Below, in pieces: positions 18,003-25,381 of a DNA stretch of 64,000 bases. The stretch is taken from contig OY820914.1 of assembly GCA_963682005.1 (NCBI GenBank), forward strand, positions 3,968,001 to 4,032,000. The letters are read 5' to 3'. The notes under the pieces are model-generated. The model saw only the letters and a program-made list of their open reading frames with translations, made no database searches and was not told the origin of the DNA. This stretch comes from CAIYUC01 sp963682005. Lineage in GTDB: Bacteria; Bacteroidota; Bacteroidia; Bacteroidales; FEN-979. How positions within the stretch are numbered: position 1 is the first letter of the stretch; every line of letters starts with the position of its first letter. The position numbers were made by a program, and so were the translations under genes.

Positions 18003-18046
18003 AAATCTGCGAAGATCAGCAAAATCAGCGTTATCCGCGTGCCATT
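18003..18046. repeat. CCGCGTCATCCGCG dispersed repeat, copy 2
   Basis: AAATCTGCGAAGATCAGC followed by AAATCAGCGTTATCCGCGTG and CCATTG, a diverged copy of the repeat seen at 12002 and 37827. Confidence 0.6.
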
Positions 18047-18085
18047 GAGGTGGTGAACTGGTGAATTGGTGAGGTGGTGAGGTGT
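18047..18085. repeat. GGTGAACTG-type degenerate tract
   Basis: Words GGTGGTGAACT, GGTGAATT, GGTGAGGT and GGTGAGGT repeat in 8-10-bp steps. The same word family occurs inside the glycyl-radical activase gene at 43007-43042. Confidence 0.65.
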
Positions 18086-18150
18086 CTCCGCTTCCGCGGG
18101 GATGACGGGAGCCCGTGGCCCGTGGCCTGCTGACTGCTGTCTGTCAACTG

Positions 18151-18220
18151 ATTCCCTGGTAATTTGTTTTTCCTCAGGCCGGAAGGCCTCGTCGGCCCAC
18201 CGCAACTGTGCCCGGGGCGG
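18151..18220. repeat. 160-bp dispersed element, copy 4 (truncated)
   Basis: Matches copy 3 from ATTCCCTGGTAATTTGT to GCAACTGTGCCCGGGGCG, then breaks off five bases before the stop codon of the small gene at 18225. The upstream flank is also duplicated from copy 3. Confidence 0.8.
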
Positions 18221-18224
18221 ATAA

Positions 18225-18542
18225 TCAGATTTTCGTCCAGTTCCGGTCGCCGATCTTCCGCTTTGCAATGGGTTTCAGCCGCAGGGGATGCTGGTACTGA
18301 TTTCCACCCCCGGTGAACCTTCCGGTTGCGGGTACGGCACCGGGGTGTGCTGGTTTGAACGAGCCGTCATCACTGAACTTCAGAACGCAATCGATGTTGT
18401 GTGCCATGACGCCCAATTCCTGTCCGGCCGTGGTGGCGCTGAAATACGCTGTCGTTGTGTAAAGCGGATGATTCGGGAACATACCGTTTTTGCTTATGGA
18501 ACTGACATAACTTTCCAGGGTGTAATGGTAATATTCTTTCAT
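18225..18542 (-). CDS. Small ADP-ribosyltransferase-like protein, possible HYD1-type (105 aa)
   Basis: The N-terminus EYYHYTLESYVSSISKNGMF has the HYT...SIxxxG pattern that opens HYD1-type (Tox-ART-HYD1) ADP-ribosyltransferase folds. Later features fit the same fold: LYTTTAYFSATTAGQELG, then CVLKFSDDG, then PGAVPATGRFTGGGNQYQ. No signal peptide, membrane segment or trafficking domain is present, so it would be a free catalytic-domain-sized protein. It could be an intracellular toxin, a remnant of a larger polymorphic toxin or a housekeeping ART-like enzyme. No antitoxin is evident. It is bounded by repeat copy 4 and the divergent epimerase gene. Family call is tentative. Confidence 0.5.
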   Translation of the reverse strand: MKEYYHYTLESYVSSISKNGMFPNHPLYTTTAYFSATTAGQELGVMAHNIDCVLKFSDDGSFKPAHPGAVPATGRFTGGGNQYQHPLRLKPIAKRKIGDRNWTKI

Positions 18543-18602
18543 AATTCTTCAATTTAAGTTGTGAAGATGAATTGACTCATTTAAATTCAGGTTTGTTGCC
18601 AC

Positions 18603-18630
18603 CATTCATTCCTGAGTAAAATTAGCAAAT
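18603..18630 (-). promoter_or_regulatory. Shared upstream motif, copy 3, with overlapping TATATTTG
   Basis: CATTCATTCCTGAGTAAAATTA matches copies 1 and 2. Immediately upstream in gene orientation, TATATTTG (plus-strand CAAATATA, 18626-18633) is a full -7 element. It lies about 85 bp before the start at 18542. Confidence 0.45.
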
Positions 18631-18731
18631 ATATTTATGGTGGACATGTTTGGGAGATTAATTGTCAACATTGAAGAGGATGGAGCAATTCTTTTCAGAT
18701 TCAATCATAGGATGAATACCATAGGTTTTAG

Positions 18732-18739
18732 TACATTTG
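18732..18739 (+). promoter_or_regulatory. Bacteroidota -7 element TACATTTG before epimerase gene
   Basis: Full TAnnTTTG match 17 bp upstream of the ATG at 18757. No clear TTG at the -33 position. Confidence 0.45.
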
Positions 18740-18756
18740 AGATTTAATTATAAGAA

Positions 18757-19785
18757 ATGCCTTACAAACAGTTTTACCGGGATAAAATAATTCTTGTGAC
18801 AGGTGGTGCCGGTGCCATCGGCCGGAACCTTGTGGAGTCCCTTTCCGACCTTCATGCGAAAAAAGTGATCATCCTCGATAATCTCTCTTCATCTTATCAA
18901 TGGAATATCCCCGACAGGCCAAATGTTTTATTCATCAAAGGGGATATCAGGGATGACAACGATCTGAAACGCGCTTTTCATCACAGACCAACGGTCATTT
19001 TCCACCTGGCCGCGTTTTTTGCCAACCAGAATTCCGTCGATTATCCTCTTGTTTGCGAGGATGTCAATGACCGGGGGATGATCAGGCTGCTCGAATATTG
19101 CATCATTGCCGGGAACATTGAACGGTTTGTATACACGAATTCTGAAGGCGGAGCTTACGGGCATGACTGTAAGCTGCCATACAGGGAGAATGAAATTTCA
19201 CTGAACCTCGGTTCTCCTTATTACATCTCAAAAATGGCGGGAGAAGCTTATTGCAACTATTACCATTCCTTTTACAACCTGCCGGTCAGTGTGGTCAGGC
19301 TGTTCAATTCCTACGGTCCGGGGGAAGTACCGGGACTTTACAGGAATGTGATACCGAATTTCATTTTCTGGGCGATGAAAAAGCAGCCACTGCCTTTGAC
19401 AGGCAATGAGAATATCGCCCGTGATTTTGTCTTTGTCGACGATACGGTGAACGGGATCCTGAGGGCCGGGTATTACCCTGAAGCCATCGGCAAGCCCATA
19501 AATATTGCCACGGGAAAGGAAACATTTATTTATGAACTGGCTGACCTGATCAACAGGAAAACATTGAACGCATCGGGAACGTATATCCTTAAGAAGCGGA
19601 AGTGGGATGCACGGGAAAAAATAACCGGCAGTAACCGGTTATCCATGGAGATCCTGAAGTTTCAGCCATCATTTCCGCTTGAACAGGGCATAGATCAAAC
19701 CATCGCCTGGTTCCGCGACAACTGGAGTACCATTGAAAGGTCTGCTGAGTTCACGCCGGGGCTGAATCCTGCGCTTGACGTTTAA
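18757..19785 (+). CDS. Extended-SDR NAD-dependent sugar epimerase/dehydratase (342 aa)
   Basis: The N-terminal Rossmann motif VTGGAGAIGRNL (GxxGxxG) and catalytic YYISKMAGE (YxxxK), with the upstream YTNSEGGAYG serine, identify an extended short-chain dehydrogenase acting on nucleotide sugars. SVVRLFNSYGPGEVPG and DFVFVDDTVNGIL are typical of UDP-glucose 4-epimerase/dehydratase relatives. The exact substrate cannot be read from the sequence. It is followed after 10 bp by a GT4 glycosyltransferase, so the pair probably makes and transfers a sugar of a surface polysaccharide. Confidence 0.85.
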   Translation: MPYKQFYRDKIILVTGGAGAIGRNLVESLSDLHAKKVIILDNLSSSYQWNIPDRPNVLFIKGDIRDDNDLKRAFHHRPTVIFHLAAFFANQNSVDYPLVCEDVNDRGMIRLLEYCIIAGNIERFVYTNSEGGAYGHDCKLPYRENEISLNLGSPYYISKMAGEAYCNYYHSFYNLPVSVVRLFNSYGPGEVPGLYRNVIPNFIFWAMKKQPLPLTGNENIARDFVFVDDTVNGILRAGYYPEAIGKPINIATGKETFIYELADLINRKTLNASGTYILKKRKWDAREKITGSNRLSMEILKFQPSFPLEQGIDQTIAWFRDNWSTIERSAEFTPGLNPALDV

Positions 19786-19795
19786 TACGCGGATC

Positions 19796-20920
19796 ATGAT
19801 CATTGCAATCAATACGCGGCTATTATTAACAGACAGGATAGAAGGGATCGGCAGATTTTCAGAAGAGATCCTGAAAAGAATAACGTCACGTCATAAAGAA
19901 CATCAGTTCATTTTTTTCTTCGACAGGAAATTTGATCCCCGGTTCATTTTCTCAGATAATATTACGCCGGTTGTATTATTCCCACCGGCCAGGCACCCCT
20001 TTTTATGGTACTGGTACTTCGAATATTCGGTCACCAGGGCACTCGGGAAGTATAAAGCCGATATTTTTATCACCATGGACGGGTGGCTTTCCACCCGCAC
20101 GCATGTGAAAACAGTACAGGTCCTTCATGACTTGCATTACGAGAAGTATCCGGAATTCCTTCCAACCATGGCACGGCGGTATTGCCGGCATTTTTTTCCG
20201 CGTTTTGTGAGAAAAGCAAGCCGTATTGTCACTGTTTCAAACTTTATCAAAAAGGAGATCATAGAAACATATGGTTTGGAGGATGATCACGTGGATGTGG
20301 TCTATAACAGCACACGGGAGGAGTATCAACCGCTTTCAGCAGAACTGGCTGAACAGACCAGGAATAAATATTCCGGGGGAGAGCCCTATTTCCTGTTCAT
20401 CGGCCCGGTTCATCCCCGTAAGAATCCTGAAAATGCGATCCGAGCGTTCATCCAATACAGAGAAACAACAGGAGATAAAAGCAAGCTCGTTATTACCGGG
20501 GCAAAAATGTGGAAACATTTTGGAAATGCAGCAATATCTGAGGCCATGGCAAATGATCCGGATATTATTTTTACGGGATATCTGAAGCCCGAAGAGCTTT
20601 TCAGGGTTACCGGCACTGCAAACTGCCTGCTTTATGTTTCACATTATGAAGGGTTCGGAATGCCGATCCTTGAAGCCATGAGCTGTAATGTTCCGGTCAT
20701 TGCATCGGGTTCTTCCGCCATGCCCGAAGTTGCCGGTAATGCCGCCCTGCTGGTGGATCCGGGATCTGTTGACTCGATGGTAAATGCAATGATACGGGTC
20801 AGGAACAATGAAGATCTCCGGAAGTCGATGATCAGTAAGGGCAGATCAAATCTGGAACAGTTCTCCTGGGATCAGTCAGCGGAAAATTTCTGGGACAGCA
20901 TTCTGAAAACTATTTCCTGA
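19796..20920 (+). CDS. Glycosyltransferase family 4 (374 aa)
   Basis: The frame can begin at a TTG at 19775, but the ATG at 19796 opens directly with the conserved MIIAINTRLLL strand and avoids overlap with the upstream stop, so it is preferred. The GT-B fold is shown by YFLFIGPVHPRKNPENAI (acceptor-to-donor linker) and the C-terminal donor-binding motif CLLYVSHYEGFGMPILEAMS (E-x7-E), followed by VPVIASGSSAMPEVAG. GT4 enzymes retain anomeric configuration and use nucleotide sugars. The 3-prime end overlaps the convergent wecB-like gene by 11 bp. Confidence 0.88.
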   Translation: MIIAINTRLLLTDRIEGIGRFSEEILKRITSRHKEHQFIFFFDRKFDPRFIFSDNITPVVLFPPARHPFLWYWYFEYSVTRALGKYKADIFITMDGWLSTRTHVKTVQVLHDLHYEKYPEFLPTMARRYCRHFFPRFVRKASRIVTVSNFIKKEIIETYGLEDDHVDVVYNSTREEYQPLSAELAEQTRNKYSGGEPYFLFIGPVHPRKNPENAIRAFIQYRETTGDKSKLVITGAKMWKHFGNAAISEAMANDPDIIFTGYLKPEELFRVTGTANCLLYVSHYEGFGMPILEAMSCNVPVIASGSSAMPEVAGNAALLVDPGSVDSMVNAMIRVRNNEDLRKSMISKGRSNLEQFSWDQSAENFWDSILKTIS

Positions 20921-22034
20921 GCGAGAAATTCTCTTTCAGAAAATTTACGATCCTTACAGCAGCCTTTCCATCACCATATGGATTTATCATTTCAACCGGC
21001 AACTGGGCTTTTACCCTGTAGAAGGCATCGATCAGACCTGTGTCCAGGTCTTCCGGGATGATTGAATACCTGAGGTCGACGGACTCTTTTCGTTCGGATA
21101 GTTCCCTTGTCACGATCACAGGGATGTTAAAGCTTGGCGCTTCCTCCTGGATACCGCCGGAATCCGTGATGATCATCCCTGCGATACCGAGAAGATAATG
21201 CATTCCAATCACATCGACCGGGGGCAGAATAAAGATGTTTTTGTTGCTACTGAAAATTTCCTCCCTCAGCTCTTTCTGAACGAACAGGGTCGGGTGCGAC
21301 AACCAGATGAAATTCAGGGAGGGATTATCATCCGCCAGCCGCCTGACAGTTTGAGTCAGCGTCCTGAACCGGCCATTCTGATTTTCTCTCCGGTGACAGG
21401 TGATCAGGATATTCTTCTCCTTTTCGGGCCATCTGTGCAGGTAAGGATTCCGCAATCCCTCCGGATCCATCGACTTCAGCAATTTAACGGTATCGATTGA
21501 AGTATTCCCTGTAACAATGATCTTATCGGCGCTGATGCCTTCGCCAATGAGGTTCTCGCCGGCCATCGGAGTGGGAGCGAAGTGAACAGTCGTCGCCAGG
21601 GTTATGATCCTCCGGAAATATTCCTCCGGAAAGGGGCTTGCAAAATCATATGTCCGCAATCCCGCCTCGATATGAGCGAAAGGAATTTCACTGAAGAATG
21701 CGCACATGGCTGCGCAGGCACAGGTGGTTGTGTCTCCTTGTCCGATCATCAGGTCTGCTCCGCATGATTTCATCACATCATCGACTATGGCCTGAAGAGA
21801 TGACAAAATGTATGAAAAAGAAAAGCCGATTGAATTATCATGATCCTTTGGAAGAATCGAAATATCCGGCTGAAAATCAAAAGCGGGAAAGAAATCCTTC
21901 GGCAGGTCAGCATGCTGCCCTGTATAAATGAAGAGAAAATCATTTTTCATTCCCTGATTTACGATTTCCCGGAAAACAGGAATAAGTTTTACAAATTCAG
22001 GACGGGTACCGAAAACAATCAGTTTCTTATCCAT
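20910..22034 (-). CDS. wecB: Non-hydrolysing UDP-N-acetylglucosamine 2-epimerase (374 aa)
   Basis: KLIVFGTRPEFVKLIPV at the N-terminus, FIYTGQHADL, FAHIEAGLRTYDFASPFPEE, LITCHRRENQ and the C-terminal IITDSGGIQEEAPSFNIPVIV are signature segments of the WecB family, which interconverts UDP-GlcNAc and UDP-ManNAc. Length is standard. It is the last gene of a minus-strand operon (SGNH hydrolase, GT4, wecB); its start overlaps the preceding GT4 stop by 8 bp. It would supply UDP-ManNAc for capsule or O-antigen synthesis. Confidence 0.92.
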   Translation of the reverse strand: MDKKLIVFGTRPEFVKLIPVFREIVNQGMKNDFLFIYTGQHADLPKDFFPAFDFQPDISILPKDHDNSIGFSFSYILSSLQAIVDDVMKSCGADLMIGQGDTTTCACAAMCAFFSEIPFAHIEAGLRTYDFASPFPEEYFRRIITLATTVHFAPTPMAGENLIGEGISADKIIVTGNTSIDTVKLLKSMDPEGLRNPYLHRWPEKEKNILITCHRRENQNGRFRTLTQTVRRLADDNPSLNFIWLSHPTLFVQKELREEIFSSNKNIFILPPVDVIGMHYLLGIAGMIITDSGGIQEEAPSFNIPVIVTRELSERKESVDLRYSIIPEDLDTGLIDAFYRVKAQLPVEMINPYGDGKAAVRIVNFLKENFSLRK

Positions 22035-23244
22035 TGTCCATAGTCAGTTTGATATAGAAGTCAATCATTTCAGCCGCTGTAGATTTATACTGATAGCGGC
22101 TTACGCCCAGGTCGCGTGCATTTCGACCGATCTTTCTGCATAAACCCCGGTCGGACAGGCACTTTCCGATCAATCCGGCGAATTCGGAAGGCGTATCGGC
22201 GATCAGGATGTTCTTCCCGTTCTCATAGTCAATTCCCTGTGCTCCGACAGAAGTTGATATGATGGTCTTCCCCAATGCAAGTCCTTCAATGATCTTGGCC
22301 CTGATCCCGCTTCCTGAAAGTAAAGGGACGATCATTACCGGCTTATCTTCCTGGTATTTCAGCGGAGCCGTGATCTCTCCCGAGATCTCCATGAATTCAG
22401 AAGCGTAGCTGTAAGCCCATGATGGCATATTCCTGCCGGCGATCGAGATCTTTCCTGGAACCTTCATCTTTTCCAGGATGGGGAATACTTCTTCAAGAAA
22501 CCATTTAATCGCTTCTGTATTCGGGAGCCAATCCATGGATCCAAGGTGATATGCAACCGGCAGACCTGCATATTGCTTTTCAAAATCAAAGCCGTTCAGC
22601 TTGTCGGTATCATACCCCATCGGAATGATCAGGACTGGAGCTTTATCGGAAAAGGAAATAAAAAGATCTGCGTCTTCGCGGGTCAGGGCGATGATCCCGT
22701 CTAAATGTTCATTTACATTCTGCTCGAACTTTTTCAACCGGGCAATGGCGATGTTCAGCAAGAACCTGTTAAGCGGGTTTTTCACACCCCTGATATAACG
22801 CTCCCAGATCACGTATTCAACATTCTGGGGCCTCAGGATGACCGGGGCGTCTGAGAAGGCCCTGATGACAGGTAAATAGCGGCACAGGTAGAGATGTTCC
22901 AGTTGGATGATATCAAATGCTTCAGTTTCCAGAACGGACTGCAACTTCATCACCATGTCATGTGATACGAAGCGCTCAATAAAATAGGATTCCTCTCTGA
23001 AGAGGTTCAGCAGGAAATTTACAGGTCTGATCTTCGTGTCAACCGTTACAGACTCAAACCGTGTCGATCTCCTGTATTCTTCCGGAAGCGTTTCGGTGTT
23101 GATGAAATTGCGTGTCGGATTAACAGCAAGGACTTTCACATCTGCACCATTCGAAAGCAATCCACTGGTAGTATAATGCATCAGTTGCGAGCCCCCGTCC
23201 ATCGGGGGAAAGGGCATTTTATGACAGACCTGCAGTATTTTCAA
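22027..23244 (-). CDS. Glycosyltransferase family 4 (405 aa, TTG start)
   Basis: The first codon is TTG, but KILQVCHKMPFPPMDGG is the conserved GT4 beginning, so this start is credible. Donor-site features are YHLGSMDWLPNTEAIKWFLE, then IVPLLSGSGIRAKIIEGLAL and GKTIISTSVGAQGIDY. It belongs to the group of GT4 sugar transferases found in exopolysaccharide clusters. It overlaps the upstream SGNH gene by 26 bp and wecB by 8 bp, which indicates translational coupling in one operon. Confidence 0.87.
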   Translation of the reverse strand: MKILQVCHKMPFPPMDGGSQLMHYTTSGLLSNGADVKVLAVNPTRNFINTETLPEEYRRSTRFESVTVDTKIRPVNFLLNLFREESYFIERFVSHDMVMKLQSVLETEAFDIIQLEHLYLCRYLPVIRAFSDAPVILRPQNVEYVIWERYIRGVKNPLNRFLLNIAIARLKKFEQNVNEHLDGIIALTREDADLFISFSDKAPVLIIPMGYDTDKLNGFDFEKQYAGLPVAYHLGSMDWLPNTEAIKWFLEEVFPILEKMKVPGKISIAGRNMPSWAYSYASEFMEISGEITAPLKYQEDKPVMIVPLLSGSGIRAKIIEGLALGKTIISTSVGAQGIDYENGKNILIADTPSEFAGLIGKCLSDRGLCRKIGRNARDLGVSRYQYKSTAAEMIDFYIKLTMDNG

Positions 23245-23815
23245 TGCCTTTATCTTTAAGTACGAGGCCGGATAACTGGTTTGCCGCCGTATGACACCCT
23301 TTGGGGCTTAAGTGAACGCCATCGAAATAATCATCCTCCGAAAAAATAAAATCAAAGCAGCGCAGACCGTTTTCAGTCCCGAGATCCTCAATGGCAGCAT
23401 TAAACGTTATTATCTGGTCATTCATTGAGAAATTATAGGGATAGAACACCTTTTGCGTAAACCGGGGGATCCTGATCAGGATGATATTATCATTGACCGC
23501 TATGAGTCTCAGTTTTGTGATGAGCTGCCTGTAAGCGATAATGAAATCGTCTGCTTTCACGCGGTTTTTGATGTCGTTGGTTCCGATCAGAACAGTAATT
23601 ATGCCCGGGAAGCAGTTCTTATAATTACTGAGAACAGGATCGATGGACCGCACAAGGTCCATGGTTGTGAAACCATTGGTGGAATGATTGATCACATGCC
23701 AGTTCTTTCCGAGGTGTTTTCCAAGAATATCCCCGCAGATCTCCGGGTATCCGAGGTAGCTTCTTGCCCCCAGGGTTATGCTGTCGCCAAAGGATAATAG
23801 TGTTTCCCAGTTCAT
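23219..23815 (-). CDS. SGNH/GDSL-family hydrolase (198 aa)
   Basis: Block I SFGDSIT carries the nucleophile Ser12, block III is VLIGTNDIK, and block V DGVHLSPKG has the catalytic Asp and His. No signal peptide is present, so it is cytoplasmic. Position at the head of the GT4-wecB operon suggests an esterase acting on acyl groups of a polysaccharide precursor, which is inference; SGNH enzymes also include thioesterases and lipases. Confidence 0.85.
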   Translation of the reverse strand: MNWETLLSFGDSITLGARSYLGYPEICGDILGKHLGKNWHVINHSTNGFTTMDLVRSIDPVLSNYKNCFPGIITVLIGTNDIKNRVKADDFIIAYRQLITKLRLIAVNDNIILIRIPRFTQKVFYPYNFSMNDQIITFNAAIEDLGTENGLRCFDFIFSEDDYFDGVHLSPKGCHTAANQLSGLVLKDKGIENTAGLS

Positions 23816-24003
23816 ATTTCAGTACTTCATTAATAGCAAATATCGGTTAAAAATCAACCCCGGCTCAGAAACCTTCCACAAATTTCAAACCGGCATCAGG
23901 GCTAACAAAAGTGCACACACACCTAAACAAAGTGAACGTTAGGCCAATTATTGTGAACAGTTGACGAAGAATAGGACACCCGGACTGACAACTAGAAACC
24001 TTG

Positions 24004-24381
24004 TTACTTCAATATATATTTGCTCAGCAACTGGTACACTTCATTGATGTTGTTATCCTTCCTGAATTCCTTCTTGATCGGCTCATGCATTCCGCTCAGC
24101 CAGATCTTCAGCTCTGCGTCGAAATCAAGCATTCCCGAACTTTCTTTGGAGAACCGGATAATGCTTTTATAAGGGATGGACTGGTATTCAACCTTTGAGC
24201 CGGTCAACCCCTGCTTGTCTACAAATATCAGGCGCTTGTTTGTGAACACATACATGTCCCTGATGATTTTAAACGCCTTCTCCAGGATTTCACCTTCAAT
24301 GAGGATCGGGGAAAATTCTTCCTGCAATTTCTCAATAGAGATCTCAGAGGCATGGCCCATTAAACCGGAAATTAGTCCCAT
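24004..24381 (-). CDS. Bacterial PH-domain protein (125 aa)
   Basis: LIEGEILEKAFKIIRDMYVF, then TNKRLIFVDKQGLTGSKVEY and SIPYKSIIRFS match the strand pattern of bacterial PH-like (bPH) domains. No signal peptide or membrane helix. Members are usually 120-130 aa, so the gene is complete. Their function is unknown, with possible roles in envelope stress or protein oligomerisation. It is followed in the same direction by nothing close and preceded 83 bp upstream by the lipoprotein gene ending at 24464. Confidence 0.8.
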   Translation of the reverse strand: MGLISGLMGHASEISIEKLQEEFSPILIEGEILEKAFKIIRDMYVFTNKRLIFVDKQGLTGSKVEYQSIPYKSIIRFSKESSGMLDFDAELKIWLSGMHEPIKKEFRKDNNINEVYQLLSKYILK

Positions 24382-24463
24382 ATATAATACATTAAGCTGT
24401 CAACAACCATTATCTTTGATTCAGATCGCAAAAGCAATCGCTAAAAGTCTATTTCTCTTACTG

Positions 24464-25192
24464 TCAGTTAAGCTTATACGTCGAAAGCGTTTTCTTAATC
24501 CGAATGACGCCGTCTATCTTTTGAATGTAACCGATAAATCCCAATCCAGGTTTATAATACGCGAGAATTTCTTTTAATGTTCTGTCCTGAACTGCTGATC
24601 CGAAGATTCCATCAGGAGATGTTTCGGTCATTTTAGCACTGTTTGGGACATCTTTGTAAAAGATGCATTTAAGTTCTCCCGACATGGTTCTAAATAGTGT
24701 ACTCGTGGATAAACATTCCGTTTGTGATGTGTCAATGATATTGAAGACGCTGTCTGGATAACTGTTGTAGGCGATGTGTGTAGTTTCCCACGAATCACCT
24801 GTATTTACAGGGTACTTCCATGTCAGGCATTTTGCAATGATAAAATCTTCATGGCCGTTTGTTCCGCCATAAAAACACAGACCGTCGGAGTCGTTCCTGA
24901 CAAACCAGCTAATAACCTGTCCGGAAGCTGCATCCCATGTCCAGTAAAACACTTCAAGACTTTTGCCTTCAAAAGTGATGGATTTTGAATTTGTGATGGT
25001 CAGGCGTGTGGTATCCAGTCCGGAGAATACCCCGTTATTAAAAATGGAGTCGATGTATTCCCAGTAATTGCCAACCTTAAACGGCATCAATACCTGGTTT
25101 TCCGTGGCTGGGGTATCGGATGAATCCTCCTTTTTTTTACTGCATGACGCGAAAATAGCCAGTAACAATAGTGTAAGGATCAGGTTTTTCAT
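24464..25192 (-). CDS. Lipoprotein of unknown function (242 aa)
   Basis: MKNLILTLLLLAIFASCSKKKEDSSD carries a lipobox with Cys17 and a charged linker. The mature part contains FKVGNYWEYID, a phrase common in Bacteroidota secreted proteins of about 230-260 aa, and no recognisable catalytic motif. It is probably anchored in the outer membrane. No operon partner is obvious. Confidence 0.75.
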   Translation of the reverse strand: MKNLILTLLLLAIFASCSKKKEDSSDTPATENQVLMPFKVGNYWEYIDSIFNNGVFSGLDTTRLTITNSKSITFEGKSLEVFYWTWDAASGQVISWFVRNDSDGLCFYGGTNGHEDFIIAKCLTWKYPVNTGDSWETTHIAYNSYPDSVFNIIDTSQTECLSTSTLFRTMSGELKCIFYKDVPNSAKMTETSPDGIFGSAVQDRTLKEILAYYKPGLGFIGYIQKIDGVIRIKKTLSTYKLN

Positions 25193-25332
25193 TACTACGA
25201 TCTTTAATTTGAATTTGTGTTGATTAACCGGTTAAAACAAAATGCTCCCATAATTTATACCTAAGTAAAGATATAAATTAATTCCGATGATACGCAAGGC
25301 AATTATTTATGTTCAGTAATAGCGGGCAGGTA

Positions 25333-25375
25333 GGAGGTCGGAAGTCAGACCTCAGACCTCTGACTCCTGACCTTC
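25333..25375. repeat. CAGACCT/CTGACTC degenerate tract
   Basis: AGGTCGGAAGTCAGACCTC, AGACCTCTGACTCCTGACCTT: 7-bp-step words of the CTGACTC/AGACCTC type, ending seven bases before the stop codon of the type B cargo gene. Confidence 0.6.
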
Positions 25376-25381
25376 CATCCT

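Larger units (their letters stand above)
17514..18224. other. 711-bp repeat-rich spacer
   Basis: No gene is supported. It holds the second shared upstream motif (17623-17652), copies 3 and 4 of the 160-bp element, a CCGCG repeat at 18003-18046 and a GGTGAACTG tract. The stretches 17725-17865 and 18082-18220 are a direct duplication of about 139 bp with two visible substitutions. Confidence 0.7.

Noticed and set aside
18288..18557. 89-codon plus-strand frame opposite the ART-like gene
   Set aside because: Antisense frame without recognisable features; the minus-strand frame has the ART-like motifs.
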